Below are positions 7,328 to 16,904 of a stretch of 42,993 nt of DNA, piece by piece. This stretch comes from Candidatus Propionivibrio aalborgensis (GTDB lineage Bacteria; Pseudomonadota; Gammaproteobacteria; Burkholderiales; Rhodocyclaceae): positions 1-42,993 of the forward strand of contig NZ_FLQY01000391.1 of the NCBI RefSeq assembly GCF_900089945.1. The letters are read 5' to 3'. A model generated the notes under the pieces. The model was not told where the DNA came from and made no database searches. It saw only the letters and a list, made by a program, of their open reading frames with translations. A program made the position numbers and the translations under genes. Positions within the stretch are counted from its first letter, which is position 1; every line of letters begins with the position of its first letter.

Positions 7328-8629
7328 ATGAGTGAAGACAAGAGCATCCTGGATCACCTGGCCAATGTGAAGGAATTGCTTGCCAAGCACAAGCTGGTCG
7401 AGGAACTCGTTCACCGCCAGGATATGCCGCGTCATGATCTCGTCGAGGAGGTCGTACACAAGCAGCATCTGGCCGGAATGCGTACTCTGCTCGAACGCAT
7501 TCCCCTGGCCGAGATTGCCCAGATCATCGAGGCTCTGGAGCCCGAGGATCGCCTGTTGGTGTGGGAAGAGGTGCGCGAGGAGCGCGGCGAGCCGATCCTC
7601 GAAATTCTGTCCGACGAAGTGCGTCAGGAACTGATCGGCGACAGTCATCACCGCAACGAAAAGACGACCGTCAGTGCCTTCGAATTGCGCAACGGACGGC
7701 TCAGCCAGATCAACGTCAATACGCCTTACGACCTGAAATGCCTGAAGCCGATCTGGGTCGATCTGGTCGCGCCGACTCCCGAGATTCGGGCCTGGGTGGG
7801 GCGTTTCTTCGATGTTCAGCTGCCGAATCCAAGCAACCTGACCGACCTTGAGGCAAGCGCGCGTTTCTACATCGAGGACAACGGGGAAATTCATCTGCAT
7901 TCGGATTTCCTGCTCGATACCAAGGAGGGATCGCGCAACGTGGCGGTGGCCCTGATTCTGCACCGGGATGTTTTATTCACCGTGCGTACCGAAGAGTTGC
8001 CGGTCTTCCGCCTGCAGCGTCTGCGCGCACGCACCCAACCGGGTTACGTGACCGACGGCAAGGATGTGCTGCTCGATCTCTATGCCGCCGATGCGGAGTA
8101 TTCGGCCGATGCGCTGGAAGATGTCTATGCCGCGCTGGAGGAAGTCGGCAAGCACGTGCTGGGCACGGAGATCACCGACAAGGAGGCGGCCATGATTCTG
8201 GCCGACATCGCTCGCGAGGAAGACCTGAACGGGCGCATTCGCCGCAACGTCCATGACACCCGCCGCGCTGTTTCCTTCCTCACCCGCGGCAAGTTTCTCG
8301 GCCCCGATCAGATGGAGGATGCCCGCCAGATTCTGCGCGATATCGAATCGCTTGACGGTCACACGTCATTTCTGTTCGGGAAGATCAACTTCCTGATGGA
8401 CGCCACGGTCGGGTTCATCAACATCAACCAGAACAAGATCATCAAGATATTTTCCGTGGCCTCGGTCGCCATGCTGCCACCGACCCTGATCGCCAGCATC
8501 TACGGCATGAACTTCAGGTGGCTCCCCGAACTTCAATGGGAGTATGGCTACCCCTTCTCGATGACGCTGATGTTCGTTTCCGTCGTCGTTCCGTTCTGGT
8601 TCTTCAGAAAGAAGGGCTGGCTGCGCTAG
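7328..8629 (+). CDS. CorA-family Mg2+/Co2+ transporter with MgtE_N-like N-terminus
   Basis: Divalent-cation channel of the inner membrane, 433 residues. The C-terminus has the CorA hallmarks: a long helix entering a first membrane segment (about 372–391), YGMNF with GMN at 393–395, and a second segment ending in a basic tail RKKGWLR. E. coli CorA has about 316 residues; the surplus is N-terminal. Residues about 30–105 are acidic, Leu-rich helical repeats (LLERIPLAEIAQIIEALEPE) like the Mg2+-sensing N domain of MgtE. It is thus probably a CorA pore with an added MgtE-like regulatory domain. It stands alone between spacers of 218 and 79 bases. Confidence 0.9.
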   Translation: MSEDKSILDHLANVKELLAKHKLVEELVHRQDMPRHDLVEEVVHKQHLAGMRTLLERIPLAEIAQIIEALEPEDRLLVWEEVREERGEPILEILSDEVRQELIGDSHHRNEKTTVSAFELRNGRLSQINVNTPYDLKCLKPIWVDLVAPTPEIRAWVGRFFDVQLPNPSNLTDLEASARFYIEDNGEIHLHSDFLLDTKEGSRNVAVALILHRDVLFTVRTEELPVFRLQRLRARTQPGYVTDGKDVLLDLYAADAEYSADALEDVYAALEEVGKHVLGTEITDKEAAMILADIAREEDLNGRIRRNVHDTRRAVSFLTRGKFLGPDQMEDARQILRDIESLDGHTSFLFGKINFLMDATVGFININQNKIIKIFSVASVAMLPPTLIASIYGMNFRWLPELQWEYGYPFSMTLMFVSVVVPFWFFRKKGWLR

Positions 8630-8698
8630 TCGCAAGAACGAGCGGCAACAGATCACGGTGTGCTGCGCTTTGATCCAGGTACGAATACGTCTTATCCC

Positions 8699-8703
8699 GG
8701 AGG
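8699..8703 (+). promoter_or_regulatory. Strong ribosome-binding site deciding a TTG start
   Basis: GGAGG lies five bases before the TTG at 8709. The frame is open further upstream, but no other start there has such a site. Confidence 0.7.
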
Positions 8704-8708
8704 TTCCC

Positions 8709-10043
8709 TTGAGTATCACGCCCTCGCCCGCAAAGCTGTTGCCACCCGACCATCCGGAGCGCGCCACGCTCGCCGCCGAGGTTCTGGCGCGTGCGGCGGA
8801 GCCGCTCTCGGCACCGTGCCGGGCCACCTATGTGGCGGTGCGCATCGATACCGAGGCGCTTGATGCCGAACTGGCACACATCGCCGCACTTTGCGCCAGC
8901 CAGGGGCTGGAACCGCCACCCGAGCACGCCACGCACTGGTCCGCATCGCTCGGCGCGCAGCGTCTGAAGTGGGAGCGCCATGGCGAGTTTTCGAGCTACA
9001 CCTTCTTCACTGAAGGGCTGAACCCCCAGCCTTACAGCGAGCCGGTGGCCGCGCTGCTACCGCCGGGCTGGCTGGCCGCCGTGCCGGGGCAGACGGTGTT
9101 CGCCGCCCACGCCAAACTGATGGTGGCCGATGTGCAGGCCGACGGCGCCGCAGCAATACCTTTGGCCGAACAGTTCTCCACCCATTTCGGACAGAACATG
9201 GTCGTCGGTTCGCGCATCGGCGACGGCGCAGGCCTGGCGTTCACCGATTTCGTGATCCATGACGACGGCTTTGCACGCTTCCTGCTCCTGGACAAGGACA
9301 TGACCGCGCGCTCGGCCGGCCGGATGCTGCAACGGCTGTTCGAGATCGAGGCCTATCGCATGATGGCACTGCTGGCGCTGCCGATAGCGCGTGAGCTGTG
9401 GCCACGGCTGATGACGATCGAGCGTACGCTGGTCGGGTTGATCGAACGCATCGCCTGCGACGCCGGCGAGGACGAGGACTTGCTGCATCGGTTGACGGCG
9501 CTGGCTACTGAGGTGGAAAGCGCACTGGCCGCCAGCCAGTTTCGCTTCGGCGCCAGCCGCGCTTACCATGCGCTGGTCACCACCCGCATCGGCGAATTGC
9601 GCGAACAGCGGATCCGCGGCCTGCAGAATTTCGACGAGTTCATGACCCGGCGGCTGAGCCCGGCAATGGCCACCTGCGCCACGGTGTCGCAGCGGCTGGG
9701 CGACCTTTCGGACCGGGTGGCGCAGGCCAGCACCCTGCTGTCGACCCGGGTGAACATCGTTCGCGAACGCCAGAATCAGGAGCTGCTGGCCGCCACCGCG
9801 CGCCGCGCTGCACTTCAGCTCAAGCTACAGCAGACCGTGGAAGGGCTGTCGCTGGCCGCCATCGTTTATTACCTGACGGGCCTGGTGGGCTACGGCGCCA
9901 AGGCGCTGAAGACGCTCGGCGTGCCGATTTCGCCCGATCTGGTCATCGGCGCGGCCATTCCGGTTCTTGCTCTGGTCGGCTTGCTGCTATTGCGGCGCGT
10001 ACACCGCCGCTTGGGTCAGGACTCGGACGTGGGCGCCACTTAG
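8709..10043 (+). CDS. DUF3422-family membrane protein
   Basis: Uncharacterised proteobacterial family of about 420–450 residues; this one has 444. The family's N-terminal pattern is visible: HPERATLAAEVLARAAEPLS and, later, KWERHGEFSSYTFF (about 88–101). A long helical region follows, then two hydrophobic segments near the C-terminus (GLSLAAIVYYLTGLVGYGAK and VIGAAIPVLALVGLLLLRR), so it is probably anchored in the inner membrane with a large soluble N-terminal part. The function is unknown and I do not infer one. The TTG start at 8709 is chosen for its GGAGG site. The gene follows corA by 79 bases in the same direction; co-transcription is possible. Confidence 0.85.
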   Translation: MSITPSPAKLLPPDHPERATLAAEVLARAAEPLSAPCRATYVAVRIDTEALDAELAHIAALCASQGLEPPPEHATHWSASLGAQRLKWERHGEFSSYTFFTEGLNPQPYSEPVAALLPPGWLAAVPGQTVFAAHAKLMVADVQADGAAAIPLAEQFSTHFGQNMVVGSRIGDGAGLAFTDFVIHDDGFARFLLLDKDMTARSAGRMLQRLFEIEAYRMMALLALPIARELWPRLMTIERTLVGLIERIACDAGEDEDLLHRLTALATEVESALAASQFRFGASRAYHALVTTRIGELREQRIRGLQNFDEFMTRRLSPAMATCATVSQRLGDLSDRVAQASTLLSTRVNIVRERQNQELLAATARRAALQLKLQQTVEGLSLAAIVYYLTGLVGYGAKALKTLGVPISPDLVIGAAIPVLALVGLLLLRRVHRRLGQDSDVGAT

Positions 10044-10164
10044 GAGCGCCCGCGAAAGATCTTCCCGGCTTCACAGTACTCGGAGTTGGCTCGTCGAGTT
10101 AGCCTGCGGCGTTCCTCATAGGGGATGCTGAGAGCGATTCCGATGTGTTCCAAAAGCATTGGCA

Positions 10165-11445
10165 CTACCATGTCTTGAAAATCGCTTCTGCCGCAGCGAC
10201 CGTTTCGGCGATATCCGCTTCACTGTGTGCTGCCGAAACAAAGCCGGCCTCGAAGGCGGACGGCGCGAAGTAGTGTCCGGCGCCCAGCATGGCATGAAAG
10301 AAACGATGGAATGCGTCCTTGTCGCATTCCATGACTTCGGCGTAACTGTGCGGCCGCTCCCGGCGGAAATAGAGACCGAACATGCCGCCGACCGATTGGG
10401 CGGAAAATGTCACGCCGTGTTGCGTCGCCGCCGCCGCCAGCCCGTCGCACAAGGCCTGGGTTTTTTGTGTCAGCGAATCATGGAAGCCGGGTTGCTGCAC
10501 GAGCTTCAGAGTCGCCAGTCCGGCCGCAACGGCCACCGGATTGCCCGACAGCGTTCCGGCCTGATAGACGGGGCCGAGCGGCGCGATCATTTCCATGATC
10601 TCGCGCTTGCCGCCGAAGGCACCGACCGGCATGCCGCCGCCAATCACCTTGCCAAGCGTGGTGAGATCCGGCTTGATGCCGTAGTAGCCTTGTGCACACT
10701 GCGGGCCGACGCGGAAACCCGTCATCACTTCGTCAAAGATCAGCACTGATCCGTGTTTGCTGCACAATTCGCGCATCGCCTGCAGGAATTCCTGCCTGGG
10801 GGCGATCAGGTTCATGTTGCCGACGACCGGTTCGACGATCACTGCCGCGATGCTGTCGCCATACGCGGCGAAAGCGCTTTCGAGCTGCGCGACATCGTTG
10901 TAGTCGAGCACCATCGTATGTTTCGCCAGGTCAGCGGGGACGCCGCCTGAACTCGGGTTGCCAAAGGTCAGCATGCCCGAGCCGGCCTTCACCAGCAGGC
11001 TGTCGCTGTGGCCGTGGTAGCAGCCTTCGAACTTGATCAGCGTATCGCGTCCGGTGTAACCACGCGCCAGGCGAATGGCGCTCATCGTCGCTTCGGTGCC
11101 CGAGCTGACGAGACGAACCATGTCGAGTGAAGGCAACAACTCGCAGAGCAGATCGGCCATCTCGACTTCGCTTTCGGTCGGCGCGCCGAAGGAAAGCCCG
11201 AGAGCGGCCGCCTTCTGAACGGCGGCAACAACCTCTGGGTGCGCATGGCCGAGAATCAGCGGGCCCCACGATCCGACGTAGTCGAGGTAGCATTTTCCGT
11301 CCGCGTCCGTCATGCGCGACCCGCTTCCCTTGGCGAAGAAGCATGGCGTGCCGCCGACCGAGCGAAAGGCGCGGACAGGGGAATTGACACCACCAGGAAT
11401 ATGTCGCTGTGCGCGCTCGAAGAGGTGTTGATTGCGGTGACTCAA
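10165..11445 (-). CDS. hemL: Glutamate-1-semialdehyde 2,1-aminomutase
   Basis: PLP enzyme that converts glutamate 1-semialdehyde to 5-aminolevulinate in the C5 route to heme. The 426 residues are typical. Motifs: [10 protein letters not shown] (18–27), the PLP-phosphate site SSGTEAT (114–120), FDEVMTGFR (237–245) and [17 protein letters not shown] with the Schiff-base Lys266. TTG at 11445 is the start: it is preceded by AAAGGAG seven bases away and yields the family N-terminus SHRNQHLFE. The start overlaps the thiE stop, so hemL is the last gene of a thiD–thiE–hemL unit. Confidence 0.96.
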   Translation of the reverse strand: MSHRNQHLFERAQRHIPGGVNSPVRAFRSVGGTPCFFAKGSGSRMTDADGKCYLDYVGSWGPLILGHAHPEVVAAVQKAAALGLSFGAPTESEVEMADLLCELLPSLDMVRLVSSGTEATMSAIRLARGYTGRDTLIKFEGCYHGHSDSLLVKAGSGMLTFGNPSSGGVPADLAKHTMVLDYNDVAQLESAFAAYGDSIAAVIVEPVVGNMNLIAPRQEFLQAMRELCSKHGSVLIFDEVMTGFRVGPQCAQGYYGIKPDLTTLGKVIGGGMPVGAFGGKREIMEMIAPLGPVYQAGTLSGNPVAVAAGLATLKLVQQPGFHDSLTQKTQALCDGLAAAATQHGVTFSAQSVGGMFGLYFRRERPHSYAEVMECDKDAFHRFFHAMLGAGHYFAPSAFEAGFVSAAHSEADIAETVAAAEAIFKTW

Positions 11446-12071
11446 GCTCGTTCTCCTTTGAACAGTTGCTGAAAATCCCTGGCGTGCGACGCGATGTCGC
11501 CAGCATCGAACAGATCCGTGATGACGGCAAGCAGGTCGGCACCTGCTGAAACCAGTGCGGGCGCATTTGCCAGGGTAATACCGCCGATGGCGCATCCCGG
11601 AACGCCCAGTTCGTCGCGGCAGCGGCGGAACAGCGACAGTGGCGAACGGACGGCATACGGTTTGGTCGGCGACGGGTAGACTGCGCCGAAGGCAACGTAA
11701 TCGGCACCAGCCCCGACCGCAGCGCAGGCCAGATCGAAATCTGCATAGCAGGACGCCCCGAGCAGTTTGCCCGGACCCAGCGCGAGTCTGGCGGCGGCCA
11801 GATCGCCATCGTCCCCGCCCAGATGCACGCCGTCGGCATCGACCGAGCAGGCCAGCGCCACGTCGTCATTGACGATAAGGCGGGCGCCGAATCGTCGACA
11901 AAGCGAGAGCAGCGCATACGCCCGGTCGGCTTGTTCTGCGGGCCGGCGTGCCTTGTCGCGATACTGGACGAGCCGGACACCGCCGCGAAGCGCGGCTTCA
12001 ACGCCCGTCAGGAGGGTTGGCTTGTCGAGGCCGTCCGGGGTGATGGCATAGAGCCCGCGCAATGACATCAT
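11442..12071 (-). CDS. thiE: Thiamine-phosphate synthase
   Basis: Joins hydroxymethylpyrimidine pyrophosphate and the thiazole phosphate to make thiamine monophosphate. The 209-residue TIM-barrel protein shows [10 protein letters not shown] at the start, VQYRDK (pyrophosphate and Mg2+ site), [24 protein letters not shown] and CAIGGI near the end, all in family order. Two ATG codons in tandem (12071, 12068) are equally possible starts. The stop overlaps hemL; thiD lies 20 bases upstream and supplies the pyrimidine substrate. No TPP riboswitch is visible before this operon, as thiD starts only about 110 bases from divergent rubredoxin. Confidence 0.95.
   Translation of the reverse strand: MMSLRGLYAITPDGLDKPTLLTGVEAALRGGVRLVQYRDKARRPAEQADRAYALLSLCRRFGARLIVNDDVALACSVDADGVHLGGDDGDLAAARLALGPGKLLGASCYADFDLACAAVGAGADYVAFGAVYPSPTKPYAVRSPLSLFRRCRDELGVPGCAIGGITLANAPALVSAGADLLAVITDLFDAGDIASHARDFQQLFKGERA
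11453..11459 (-). promoter_or_regulatory. Ribosome-binding site for hemL
   Basis: AAAGGAG on the minus strand, seven bases before the TTG start at 11445 and inside the end of thiE. It fixes the hemL start. Confidence 0.7.
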
Positions 12072-12091
12072 TCTGCTTCAGCCATGATTGA

Positions 12092-12925
12092 TCATGCCTT
12101 CCGGCGCGCCCTGAAGAAACGATCCGGAATGAATTGCCCCTTTCCCGGCCGGAAACCCGCCGCCAGCGTCTGCCAAGTATAGTCCTGCGCTTCGCGCACC
12201 GCATCGCCGACGGTCAGACCGTGGGCCAGATGAGCTGCCACGGCCGACGCCAGCGTGCAGCCTGAGCCGTGATAGCTGCCGGCCAATCGTTCCCAGCGGT
12301 CGCTACGTACGAGGCCGTCCGCGTTGTAGAGGTCATTGACCACCTGTGGAGTATCTTCATGCGTGCCGGTAATCAGGACATGGTCACAACCCAGGTCGAT
12401 CAGTCGGTGGGCGCATTCTTCGAGCCGCATATCGCTTTCGCAGTCCTCCGCATTTGTCATGCCGGCCAACCAGCGCGCCTCAAGGGAATTCGGTGTCAGG
12501 ATGCTGACCAGCGGCAGCAGCAATTCGGTTAATGCCAAAACCATGCTCTCATCAGCCAGTTGATCTCCTCGCCCGGATGCAAGCACCGGATCAAACACCA
12601 CCGGAAGATCGGGATAATCGGACAGTATTCGAGCAACCGCCCTGATGTTTTCGACACTTCCAAGAACGCCTATCTTGAAGCAAGCGACCGGCATGTCTGA
12701 AAGAAGGGTGCGCGCCTGAGCTTCGACCCAGTCGGCGTTTACGGGCAGAACGCTCGTGATGCCGAGAGTGTCCTGCACCGTCAACGCCGTTATGACAGAT
12801 AGCGCATGGCAAGCCAGCGATGTAACCGTCATCAGGTCGGCCTGAATGCCGGCACCTCCCGTGGGGTCGCTGGCGGCAAATGTCAGGACAATCGGAGGCG
12901 GCAGTTGCATCGATAATGAATCCAT
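12092..12925 (-). CDS. thiD: Hydroxymethylpyrimidine (phosphate) kinase
   Basis: Phosphorylates hydroxymethylpyrimidine and its phosphate to give the pyrophosphate used by ThiE. The ribokinase-fold motifs are clear: TFAASDPTGGAGIQAD near the N-terminus and the C-terminal GSGCTLASAVAAHLAHG anion hole with the catalytic Asp region replaced by the usual family Cys form. About 277 residues. The start is uncertain: ATG 12925 and ATG 12910 both give a sensible N-terminus, and a TTG at 12949 is open too; none has a strong ribosome site. First gene of the thiD–thiE–hemL unit, divergent from rubredoxin. Confidence 0.93.
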   Translation of the reverse strand: MDSLSMQLPPPIVLTFAASDPTGGAGIQADLMTVTSLACHALSVITALTVQDTLGITSVLPVNADWVEAQARTLLSDMPVACFKIGVLGSVENIRAVARILSDYPDLPVVFDPVLASGRGDQLADESMVLALTELLLPLVSILTPNSLEARWLAGMTNAEDCESDMRLEECAHRLIDLGCDHVLITGTHEDTPQVVNDLYNADGLVRSDRWERLAGSYHGSGCTLASAVAAHLAHGLTVGDAVREAQDYTWQTLAAGFRPGKGQFIPDRFFRARRKA

Positions 12926-12957
12926 GAAAGCGAACCGGCGCCGGGACAAGAAAAGCC

Positions 12958-12987
12958 TTGGCAGAGGGAAGAACGTATGGCTAGAAT
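12958..12987 (+). promoter_or_regulatory. Candidate sigma-70 promoter for rubredoxin
   Basis: TTGGCA (12958–12963) and TAGAAT (12982–12987) are separated by 18 bases and lie about 48 bases before the rubredoxin ATG, in the divergent spacer with thiD. Both hexamers are near consensus. Confidence 0.4.
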
Positions 12988-13034
12988 CGGAGGCAATTCA
13001 CGCGGCCGATTTTACCCGAAATACGAATCACGCT

Positions 13035-13223
13035 ATGAAAACTACTGAAGATGCCGCATATTGCACTTGGATGTGTCTGATCTGCGGCTACGTATATGAC
13101 GAAGCGGCAGGCAGTCCGGAAGAAGGCATTCCGGCGGGAACACGCTGGCGGGATATCCCGATCAACTGGGTGTGCCCGGAATGCGGTGCGCGCAAGGATG
13201 AATTCGAAATGCTTGAAATCTAA
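13035..13223 (+). CDS. Rubredoxin
   Basis: Small iron electron carrier with one Fe bound by four Cys. The 62 residues contain CLICGYVYD and CPECGARKDEF, giving the two CxxCG iron-binding knuckles, with the conserved Gly/Pro-rich link GIPAGTRW between them. The ATG at 13035 gives a protein only slightly longer than the classical 52–55 residues; the open frame further upstream enters the thiD leader and is not needed. Partner enzymes are not adjacent. It lies before pilG, separated by a promoter-like AT-rich spacer, so it probably forms its own transcript. Confidence 0.95.
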   Translation: MKTTEDAAYCTWMCLICGYVYDEAAGSPEEGIPAGTRWRDIPINWVCPECGARKDEFEMLEI

Positions 13224-13227
13224 ATCA

Positions 13228-13255
13228 TTGATGTATAGTACCGCCTGAATATAAG
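13228..13255 (+). promoter_or_regulatory. Candidate sigma-70 promoter for the pilG operon
   Basis: TTGATG (13228–13233) and TATAAG (13250–13255) are separated by 16 bases in the AT-rich spacer after rubredoxin, about 75 bases before the pilG start. Confidence 0.4.
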
Positions 13256-13319
13256 AGATGTATTAGCCATACCATCCGATTTGATCAGAGCCCTCAAGAT
13301 TAGAAATGAAGGGCAGCCT

Positions 13320-13324
13320 GGAGG
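13320..13324 (+). promoter_or_regulatory. Ribosome-binding site deciding the TTG start of pilG
   Basis: GGAGG, then six A residues, then TTG at 13331. The next in-frame ATG (I-K-V-M) would cut into the receiver domain, so the TTG is the real start. Confidence 0.7.
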
Positions 13325-13330
13325 AAAAAA

Positions 13331-13726
13331 TTGGCCGACGCTGCGAACCTGAGTGGCATCAAAGTGATGATCATCGACGACAGCAACACTATCCGGCGTA
13401 GCGCGGAAATATTTCTCGTGCAGGCCGGTTGTCAGGTTGTTCTCGCCGAGGATGGTTTTGACGCTCTCGCAAAAATCGCTGACCACCAGCCCGAAGTCAT
13501 CTTCTGCGACATCATGATGCCCCGGCTCGATGGCTACCAGACCTGTGCGCTGATCAAAAAGAACCAGCGCTTCCGCAATACACCGCTGATCATGCTTTCG
13601 TCAAAGGACGGTCTGTTCGATCGCGCGCGCGGACGTATGGTCGGTTCCGACCAGTACTTAACCAAACCGTTTACCAAAGACAGTCTGCTGCAGGCAGTCG
13701 CAACTTTTGCGCGTCAGCCGGACTGA
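13331..13726 (+). CDS. pilG: Twitching-motility response regulator PilG
   Basis: Single-domain CheY-like receiver (131 residues) of the Pil-Chp chemosensory system that controls type IV pilus extension. The acidic pocket IIDDSN (14–19), phosphoacceptor Asp60 in FCDIMMPRLDG, the conserved Ser/Thr after MLSS and Lys112 in LTKPF are all present, so it should be phosphorylatable. It is named PilG rather than PilH by order (first of the pair) and by its SxxIRRSAE-type first helix. It is followed by pilH, pilI, pilJ and chpA in the same direction. Confidence 0.93.
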   Translation: MADAANLSGIKVMIIDDSNTIRRSAEIFLVQAGCQVVLAEDGFDALAKIADHQPEVIFCDIMMPRLDGYQTCALIKKNQRFRNTPLIMLSSKDGLFDRARGRMVGSDQYLTKPFTKDSLLQAVATFARQPD

Positions 13727-13768
13727 GATTGAATTCATAACTTCAAGGGCACCCAGGGAGTCACCGCC

Positions 13769-14131
13769 ATGTCAATCAAGAAAATCCTCGTCGTTGACGA
13801 TTCACCTACCGAACGTCATGCCATGCTTGAGCTTTTGTCCAAGCATGGCTACCAAGTCATTACTGCCGAAAGCGGCGAAGAGGGCATCGCAAAAGCAAAG
13901 GCCGAATTGCCGGATCTGGTCTTGATGGATGTCGTGATGCCCGGACTCAATGGTTATCAGGCGACCCGAACGCTGACACGCGACGAAGCGACCAAGCATA
14001 TCCCTGTCATTGTGTGCACCTCAAAGGGCCAGGAAACCGACAAGATCTGGGGCTTGCGCCAGGGCGCGCAGGACTACCTGGTCAAACCGGTCAATAGTGA
14101 AGAGCTGCTGGCCAAAATCGCAGCCCTGTAG
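13769..14131 (+). CDS. pilH: Twitching-motility response regulator PilH
   Basis: Second CheY-like receiver (120 residues), known in Pseudomonas to oppose or drain PilG signalling and to affect pilus retraction. Features: VVDDSPTER (8–16), phosphoacceptor Asp54 in LMDVVMPGLNG, Thr in VCTSKGQETDKIWG and Lys106 in LVKPV. The GQETDKIWGLRQGA stretch is typical of PilH. The start is ATG at 13769, 42 bases after pilG; pilI follows 15 bases later. Confidence 0.94.
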   Translation: MSIKKILVVDDSPTERHAMLELLSKHGYQVITAESGEEGIAKAKAELPDLVLMDVVMPGLNGYQATRTLTRDEATKHIPVIVCTSKGQETDKIWGLRQGAQDYLVKPVNSEELLAKIAAL

Positions 14132-14146
14132 GCATCAAGACACGGT

Positions 14147-14656
14147 ATGGCAAAAAAAGGGAGTCTACGCGAGTTTCAGGCGCACTTGGCCAAGCGGCTT
14201 GCCGGAGTCAGCGACCAGAGTGCAGCGGGCCTGCTGGGCGTTCAGGCAGGATCCGACTTCTGGCTGATCAGCCTGTTCGATTCCGGTGAAATCATTCCGC
14301 TGACGCCACTGACCGGCGTTCCTTTGACCAAGCCCTGGTTTGCCGGCATTGCGAATATTCGCGGGAATCTTTACGCGGTCGCCGATTTTTCCGCTTTTCA
14401 GGGCAAGGAAGCCACTCCACAAAACGCCAGTTCGCGATTGCTGCTGATTGGCACTCGCCATGGTGACAACGCCGCACTGCTGATTCCACGCGTTCTCGGC
14501 CTGCGCAATCTTGACGATCTGACACCGGTGGCTACTGATCCCGACGCGCCTCCCTGGTCGAGTGAAGCTTATTCCGATAACGAGGGGCGCCGCTGGAATA
14601 TGCTGAATGTGCGCCGGCTCCTTTCGGATGACTCTTTCATGGACATTGGCGTTTGA
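14147..14656 (+). CDS. pilI: CheW-like adaptor PilI
   Basis: Couples the PilJ receptor to the ChpA kinase in the cytoplasm. The 169 residues form a CheW-type domain after a short N-terminal helix; KPWFAGIANIRGNLYAVADFSAFQG matches the CheW core (GIANIRG around 66–72). It lies between pilH and pilJ, the order of the Pil-Chp cluster in Pseudomonas and betaproteobacteria. There are no catalytic residues to check, so the call rests on the fold motif and context. Confidence 0.92.
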   Translation: MAKKGSLREFQAHLAKRLAGVSDQSAAGLLGVQAGSDFWLISLFDSGEIIPLTPLTGVPLTKPWFAGIANIRGNLYAVADFSAFQGKEATPQNASSRLLLIGTRHGDNAALLIPRVLGLRNLDDLTPVATDPDAPPWSSEAYSDNEGRRWNMLNVRRLLSDDSFMDIGV

Positions 14657-14723
14657 GACCCTCATGTATTTCAACCGTACCTGAAGACACGTACGCTCAA
14701 TACGTTGCTACCGGAGATCCAAC

Positions 14724-16871
14724 ATGGCGTTCAACCTGAAACTATCTGGCTCAAATGATGCTGCGGGTCAAACCGCATCCGACACCACGATCATGGATGA
14801 TGCTCAACCGATCGCCACAAAGAAAAGCGCCTCCGGTCCGGGCTTTCTGGGTCAGTACTCCGTCATCAAGCAGCTGCAGATTCTCGGCGGGGCTTTTCTC
14901 CTTATCGTGGTAATCATCATCGCTTTCGTGTATCGCGACAACCGCGAATCGGCTTTCAACAGTACCTACATTGCGACCGCCGGTGAAATGCGAATGCTCT
15001 CGCAGCGTCTGGCCAAGGCTTCCAGCCTTGCATTGCAGGGAAATACGTCGGCATTCAAGCAGTTGCGTGATTCGCACAGCCAGTTTGTCACCAATCTGGA
15101 ACGCCTGACCAAAGGCGGCGAACTGGCCGGCACGACGGTGCCGCCATCGCCCGATGACGTGCAACCCCAACTGCAGGCGCTAACCAAAACCTGGAGTGCA
15201 ACGGACAAGGACGCGGTCCAGTTGCTTGATATGGAAACCAACCTGGTCGCACTAAGCAAGGACGTGGCTTCCATTACGAACAAGAACCCGGAAATGCTCG
15301 AGCTTTCGGAGCAGGTTGCTGCACTCAAGCTACAGTCCGGTGCAGGTGTGCGGGAGATTGCCGCGGCCAACCAGATGGTGATGTTGACGCAACGTATTGC
15401 GAAGAACGCCAGTTCGTTGTTGGTGGGCGACGAAATCAGCCCCGAAATCGCCTTCCTGCTGGGCAAGGATACGAACACCTTCCGCGAGTTGCTGAACGCC
15501 CTGCAAAAGGGTAACGAAAACCTGCGCATTTCTGGCACAACAGACGCAGACACCAAGCGCAAACTCGGCGACCTGGAAACCAGTTTCAAGGAGTACCAAG
15601 ACGCTGTCGGTGGCATTCTCGGCAGCATGCAACGACTGACACTGGCGAAGCGGGCGGGTTCTTCAATTTTCCGCAACAGCGAAGGCTTGCTCGAGTCAAC
15701 GGATAACCTGGCAAACGCCTACCAGCAGGGCGGGCGGCTGGCATACGGCGTAACATTTGCCGTGCTGATGTTTCTGGCATTGGCGACGCTGGCCATGATG
15801 GCCAAGGTTTACCTCGACGACTCTCGGCGCCAGGCGGAAACAGCCAACGAGAGCCGACAGGCCACTGAGTCGATCAATCGCCAGAATCAGGATGCCATTC
15901 TGCGGCTGATGAACGAACTGGGGGATTTGGCTGACGGCGACCTGACCGTTACCGCGACCGTTTCCGAGGACATTACCGGTGCCATTGCCGACTCGATCAA
16001 CTACACCATTGAGGAACTACGCGTACTGGTACGCCGCATCAACGATGCGGCGGGGCGAGTGACAACAGCCACTGGCATCGCACAGCAAACCTCCGTCGAA
16101 TTACTTGAGGCAGCGCAACGTCAGTCAGAAGAAATTCAGGCGGCCGGTCTTTCCGTCCTGGCCATGGCCAGTTCGATGACCAAAGTGTCGGGTGACGCCG
16201 ACCAGTCGGCCCAGGTAGCGCGTCAGTCGTTGGCCGCTGCCGGAAAAGGCACGCAAGCGGTGCAGGATTCAATCAAGGGGATGACCGAAATTCGCGAACA
16301 GATTCAAGAAACATCAAAACGGATCAAGCGGCTTGGCGAATCTTCACAGGAAATCGGTGAAATCGTTGAGCTGATTTCCGACATTACCGAACAAACCAAC
16401 GTACTGGCGCTTAACGCCGCCATTCAGGCCGCTTCTGCCGGCGATGCCGGGCGAGGGTTCACCGTGGTTGCCGAGGAAGTGCAGCGTCTCGCCGAACGTT
16501 CCGGCGAAGCGACGAAGCAGATTGCGGCGATTGTGAAAACCATTCAGACCGACACGCAGGACGCTGTGTCCGCCATGGAAGAATCAACGCACGGCGTGGT
16601 TGAAGGCGCGAGACTATCCGATGCAACGGGCCAGGCGCTTGCCGAGATCGGGAGCGTTTCACAAAATCTTGCCGAACTGATCGAGAACATTTCAGGAGCA
16701 ACGCGCCAACAAGCCGATTCGGCAACCAGCGTGGCGGGAAAAATGCAAGACATTCTGCGCGTTACGGAGCAGACGACGGCCGGAACGCAACAAACTGCCA
16801 CTGCGGTCGGCGAACTGGCAGACCTGGCAACGGAACTGAAGGGTTCGGTTGCCGGCTTCAAGGTGGGCTGA
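14724..16871 (+). CDS. pilJ: Methyl-accepting chemotaxis-like receptor PilJ
   Basis: Inner-membrane receptor of the Pil-Chp system, 715 residues. Two membrane helices (about 51–70 and 340–363) enclose a periplasmic region with two PilJ-type repeats: [13 protein letters not shown] and, later, [19 protein letters not shown]-like linker and a long coiled-coil signalling domain follow, whose hairpin tip ([20 protein letters not shown], about 560–579) is the CheA/CheW contact. The periplasmic part is known in Pseudomonas to sense pilin or surface contact; that is inferred here. Start ATG at 14724, 67 bases after pilI. Confidence 0.95.
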   Translation: MAFNLKLSGSNDAAGQTASDTTIMDDAQPIATKKSASGPGFLGQYSVIKQLQILGGAFLLIVVIIIAFVYRDNRESAFNSTYIATAGEMRMLSQRLAKASSLALQGNTSAFKQLRDSHSQFVTNLERLTKGGELAGTTVPPSPDDVQPQLQALTKTWSATDKDAVQLLDMETNLVALSKDVASITNKNPEMLELSEQVAALKLQSGAGVREIAAANQMVMLTQRIAKNASSLLVGDEISPEIAFLLGKDTNTFRELLNALQKGNENLRISGTTDADTKRKLGDLETSFKEYQDAVGGILGSMQRLTLAKRAGSSIFRNSEGLLESTDNLANAYQQGGRLAYGVTFAVLMFLALATLAMMAKVYLDDSRRQAETANESRQATESINRQNQDAILRLMNELGDLADGDLTVTATVSEDITGAIADSINYTIEELRVLVRRINDAAGRVTTATGIAQQTSVELLEAAQRQSEEIQAAGLSVLAMASSMTKVSGDADQSAQVARQSLAAAGKGTQAVQDSIKGMTEIREQIQETSKRIKRLGESSQEIGEIVELISDITEQTNVLALNAAIQAASAGDAGRGFTVVAEEVQRLAERSGEATKQIAAIVKTIQTDTQDAVSAMEESTHGVVEGARLSDATGQALAEIGSVSQNLAELIENISGATRQQADSATSVAGKMQDILRVTEQTTAGTQQTATAVGELADLATELKGSVAGFKVG

Positions 16872-16904
16872 TTAGCCTGAGCAGAGATCGGAGACACTGC
16901 CCCA

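Noticed and set aside
12846-13034. Upstream extension of the rubredoxin frame
   Set aside because: The frame is open, but it runs through the thiD start region and a candidate promoter; rubredoxin is complete from ATG 13035.
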